A program made the translations under genes and the position numbers. A DNA stretch of 60,000 nt. It comes from Tubiluchus corallicola. Taxonomy: Eukaryota > Priapulida > Priapulimorpha > Priapulimorphida > Tubiluchidae. Below are positions 56,072 to 60,000 of the stretch, in pieces (positions within the stretch are counted from its first letter, which is position 1; every line of letters starts with the position of its first letter). The DNA lies in contig JAQGDQ010000001.1 of the NCBI GenBank assembly GCA_030141605.1, positions 126,001 through 186,000 of the forward strand, in the 5' to 3' direction. A model generated the notes under the pieces. That model saw only the letters and a program-made list of their open reading frames with translations. It did not search any database and was not told where the DNA came from.

Positions 56072-57793
56072 GTATTTGCTGAAGTTCGTATTAGTAATTT
56101 TTAGAATATACGTGCAAGTGTTCCGAACGATTAAATAATAAAATGTATACGCAAATTCTAAATTTAGCAGGGGACTACCTTCGAAAATATATGAACGAAT
56201 AGGGAAACTGAAATACCTGTTCAGAAAATTTTGGATAACATGTCTTTTAATCTTTTTTCCGCACGAAGTTCAAGGTATAGACTCAGGCGTTTACATATCT
56301 GTAGCTTACATTGTTTACAGCATTTGTTTACCAATTTTACGACTCTGTGTCACCTAGTCCAGGTCACTGTGATCATCTCCGATAAGATATGACAACGCTG
56401 ATCTTACATCCAAATCGCATCAAAGGCTTCTTACGTTCTGCCGGCAAACGTTTTTTCAGAATCTGCTGATCACGAAAATACCTTCAAGCTGTTTTCCAGA
56501 GTGACGAAAAATTATCCAGAACTACTTATCATATCAGCGAGTTGTTTCCTGTGCACAGTATACTTAGACTGTCTACATCCATGCAACGAGTAATTAACAC
56601 TTAATTGATTCGTCTCGTATACAACACTTTGGTATAAATTAAAAATAGCAACTAACAGCAATTAAACTATTAATTGATTTGCCTCATATATAAAACACCT
56701 TAGTACAAATTTAAAAGTTACATGAAATATAAAAATTGAACTACAAATACATTAACCAAAACACATCTTAAGGTAACCGTGAAAGGCGACGCGTTTTTAA
56801 CTACCCTCTAGAAAAACAAGCTAGCACAACGATTTACCAATTAGTAGCATTAAAAAAATCTTCAGTTCTCCACATTGATAAGTTTATACAGTCATGGAAT
56901 CAGTTACATCATTATTTTTATTGACGGTGTTGCTCGAAATATGTATAAGCTCAATATTGCTCATGTATTCAGATCTTTCGCCAGCCACTATGCAAGAAAA
57001 CATTTAAAGCACAAGAAAACACTCTTCGTTAATAAAGCTTAACATTTTGTCTAGAAATATTGTATACTTATATGCTGTCTTATTCACACACAGCTTGCAT
57101 TAAGAGTAATACTGTATAAAACTTGTAAACTTAAACTCCCATTGTAACGATAAGTCATTTAGAACAAATTTAAATAACATTGCATCAAATTTCAAAAAAT
57201 AATCAGAGAATTCGTAGCACACGTTTGCTAACTTAAGCAAAATATAAATTATTTTAAAAGTCTCTTTTCTTCCTATTTAAAACAGATTCAGCATATTCGT
57301 GATGTCTGGAACAATAAGAACATCCTTGGAAAACTAGTTAAATGATATTAATGCATCGACAGTGTTTTTTGCAACTAAGGCTCGTTTCGGCTACAATAGA
57401 ACCTGCAGACGAAGTTGTAGATGACAGGAAAACATTTCTGGTAAATGGTTCCGCAGATAAGAAACCCGAATAAACTGTACTGACAAGTCAGCAAAAATAC
57501 AAGACGCAGATGCAAAGCGGCCTTCGAACAAACTGTTAGCAAATGTAGGGAACCATCGCCGAGTACATACGTGCGCATGCGTGTGTTAGTGGCTTGTTGT
57601 GTTTCAGTTTTACACTCATGTGTTTGATTGGTTTCATTCGCTACTCTGATCCTGGCTGTCTATCTCGCAGATAAAGGATTTATAAACGTTTGAACATATG
57701 TCTGCCGGTTCAGTGACTCACCCAAGGGGTATATCCTTAAGCCATTAGTGAGTTCAACCACTGAACCCTGTATTACGATTGTGTGCTGAAGAG

Positions 57794-57804
57794 TATAAAA
57801 AGGG
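57794..57804 (+). promoter_or_regulatory. promoter-like TATA sequence
   Basis: tataaaaaggg, nearly the same core as the TATA box at 561. No open frame follows in the expected place, so any transcript would be non-coding or begin with a non-coding exon. Could be chance. Confidence 0.25.
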
Positions 57805-58182
57805 AGCCAATGACTAGAAATCCTGAGAGCATCTTCCTATAAAATAGCAATAAAAGAGTTTTAACGAAGCAGCAAGCTTTAGATGAGCAAAAAACTACAA
57901 GGTTGACAAGAGATCAGACACGACTAGATTGACAGTTATGATTATTATGAAAAAATCTGCTTCTAGTCAAAAAGTAAAAACTAATATGCAACAATATACA
58001 AAAAGGCGAGTTTAAATTAGTCGTTGCAATGATGTGTGAAACAATAAAAAAATAGAAAGAAGGAAGACAGGTTACTGCAGGGCAGCTATTAACCAATAAG
58101 CATGAATCAACAACATGATTCAACAGTCAATTAAGAATTTACTAATAATGACAATAAAAATGACACGAAACATGTTCAATAA

Positions 58183-58553
<371 letters not shown>

Positions 58554-59711
58554 ACAAGCAGAACCAGATTTTAAGGGGGTGGTCCCATATGGCCAAGTGG
58601 AAACTGGAAAGCGAGTAGTAGCCCTAAAGCCAGCGCACAGTTACGTAAAAATTTTAACGCACCTTATTTCTGATAGTGAATTTGTAGTTAGAACAAGTCT
58701 AACAATAGGTATTATCTTGTCTGAACTTTTCATCGTTGGGACAAAACTGCGTGGCGGTTATTTTTAAAATTGGCTTTCGAAACATTGTTTTTTTAAATAT
58801 AACTTTTTCTTTGAAACGCGCATAGGGAGGTGAATCTGGTGTCTAAACAGCTTTTCTAGGCTTGAGGCCTGTGAATCCAATTACAAAGTTAGGTTTTGTT
58901 GCTAGGCCTAGTTTATGCATTATGTCGAGGTATTAGCCAAAAATTGTTATAAAATGATCAGTTGTTCTTTTAAACTTCTCAATGAGCTGCTAAGTGAGAT
59001 TTCCGGATTATGAACTGCGTTTATAAAATCTGAAGAATTTGGGCAGTTAAATCAGACTTAGAGCACTTATATCTGATGACATTGTAATCACATTATCTGG
59101 TACAAGCTTGTGGCATTTACATGGTAGCGAAATACCTATAGCTTTTTTCCACTCATAATCAAAACGATTTGGCTTAAAGTTTCAGTATAAGTGACTCTTT
59201 CAAACAAAAAAATGAATGATAGATATACCTTTTAATGGCAGCTCACTCATTTTTTTCTATAGTTCAAATACATCAGTTCATCAAAAGGGTGACAGCCGCA
59301 GTACCCTTTGACTATACATTAACCAAGTACTTTCATAGCTTTCTTTGATAATACATCCGTTTCATCCGAACAAATATGGTCGGAAAATATCCATTATCAG
59401 TGCAGCATGCTTTGTTCCAAACTTGTTCGTGGCATCACTTTTAGTTAATATGTAACTCTTGTAATCTGTGTTTAGAGACGACCTTAACTCAACAGCCGAC
59501 TCAAGTCATGGGCTCTAAATGCAACAGATTTTATTATATTAATTATTATACAATAAAGTAAAAATTATTATTAACGATGGTTGGTATCAAAGTTTAATTA
59601 ATTTTGGGTTTGTACCGTAAGGGATCATTATTATCGCGCTTTTACCCTAAACACTAGGCGTCAAGTAGGGCAACAACAGGTGCAATTTTCTAAGTATTTG
59701 GTATTAGTGGG

Positions 59712-59790
59712 CTGAGGTATCGATCTCACAAATTCCCGAATGAAAAGCTGACTCATCCATTATGCTACATCGACTGATCTACGTCATGAT
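59712..59790 (-). repeat. tRNA-like (possibly SINE-derived) block
   Basis: On the minus strand tagcataatgg resembles an RNA polymerase III A box and agatcgatacc a B box (9 of 11 to consensus), with tRNA-like spacing of about 31 nt. No full cloverleaf or clean anticodon stem forms, so this is at best a decayed tRNA-derived repeat, not a tRNA gene. Confidence 0.35.
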
Positions 59791-60000
59791 GTACAAATCT
59801 TTACTAAAAATTCGTTATATTGGTCCTTACTTGGCTATTTAATGTGAATTGAAATAAACAGTCTTTTCTTACTTGAGCCATATAGAGCTAATATCTCCTT
59901 TAGTTCTTCGTAATGTCAACCATCTTGGCTATTGCTAACCAAATTTCGTCTTCGTAGAATTTGCGTTTCTTGAGTTACAGCCAAAATGAACGTCCAAGAT

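Overview
The window is AT-rich eukaryotic DNA, and every intact gene in it is split by GT-AG introns. It looks like an invertebrate animal genome: a secreted TGF-beta family ligand sits beside a head-to-tail cluster of CYP4-type cytochrome P450 genes, surrounded by decayed LINE and PIF/Harbinger copies and simple-sequence repeats. I cannot name the species. An aquatic invertebrate, perhaps a deuterostome, fits, but no single sequence proves it.

Left part (1-5,770): a TATA-containing promoter and a two-exon BMP/GDF/Nodal-like ligand. Its mature domain keeps six of the seven usual cysteines; the one that normally links the two subunits is replaced by Thr. In this sequence the prodomain and the mature domain lie in different frames, so the gene carries either a sequence error or a real break at the cleavage site.

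Middle (5,771-22,243): about 16 kb with no confident intact gene. It holds LINE fragments, a broken PIF/Harbinger transposase with an antisense MADF-BESS relic lying between its two halves, a 124-nt fold-back, a degenerate array built on ACTGGCGAA, a repeat-derived ORF tail, and one possible minus-strand terminal exon (8,803-8,928).

Right part (22,244-60,000): three complete CYP4V-like genes and a fourth represented only by its first exon, all on the plus strand. Each complete gene has 11 coding exons with the same intron phases (1,0,2,1,2,0,0,0,1,1) and encodes 518-531 residues. The N-terminal anchor, the I-helix with the CYP4 heme-linking Glu, ExxR, PERF and the heme-Cys loop are all present. 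They probably encode endoplasmic-reticulum fatty-acid omega-hydroxylases that arose by tandem duplication; the first is the most divergent at its N-terminus. Introns and spacers carry GA, CA, TATC and CATC arrays, degenerate minisatellites, palindrome clusters, a LINE relic enclosed by perfect 39-nt inverted repeats, and an exact 184-bp tandem duplication.
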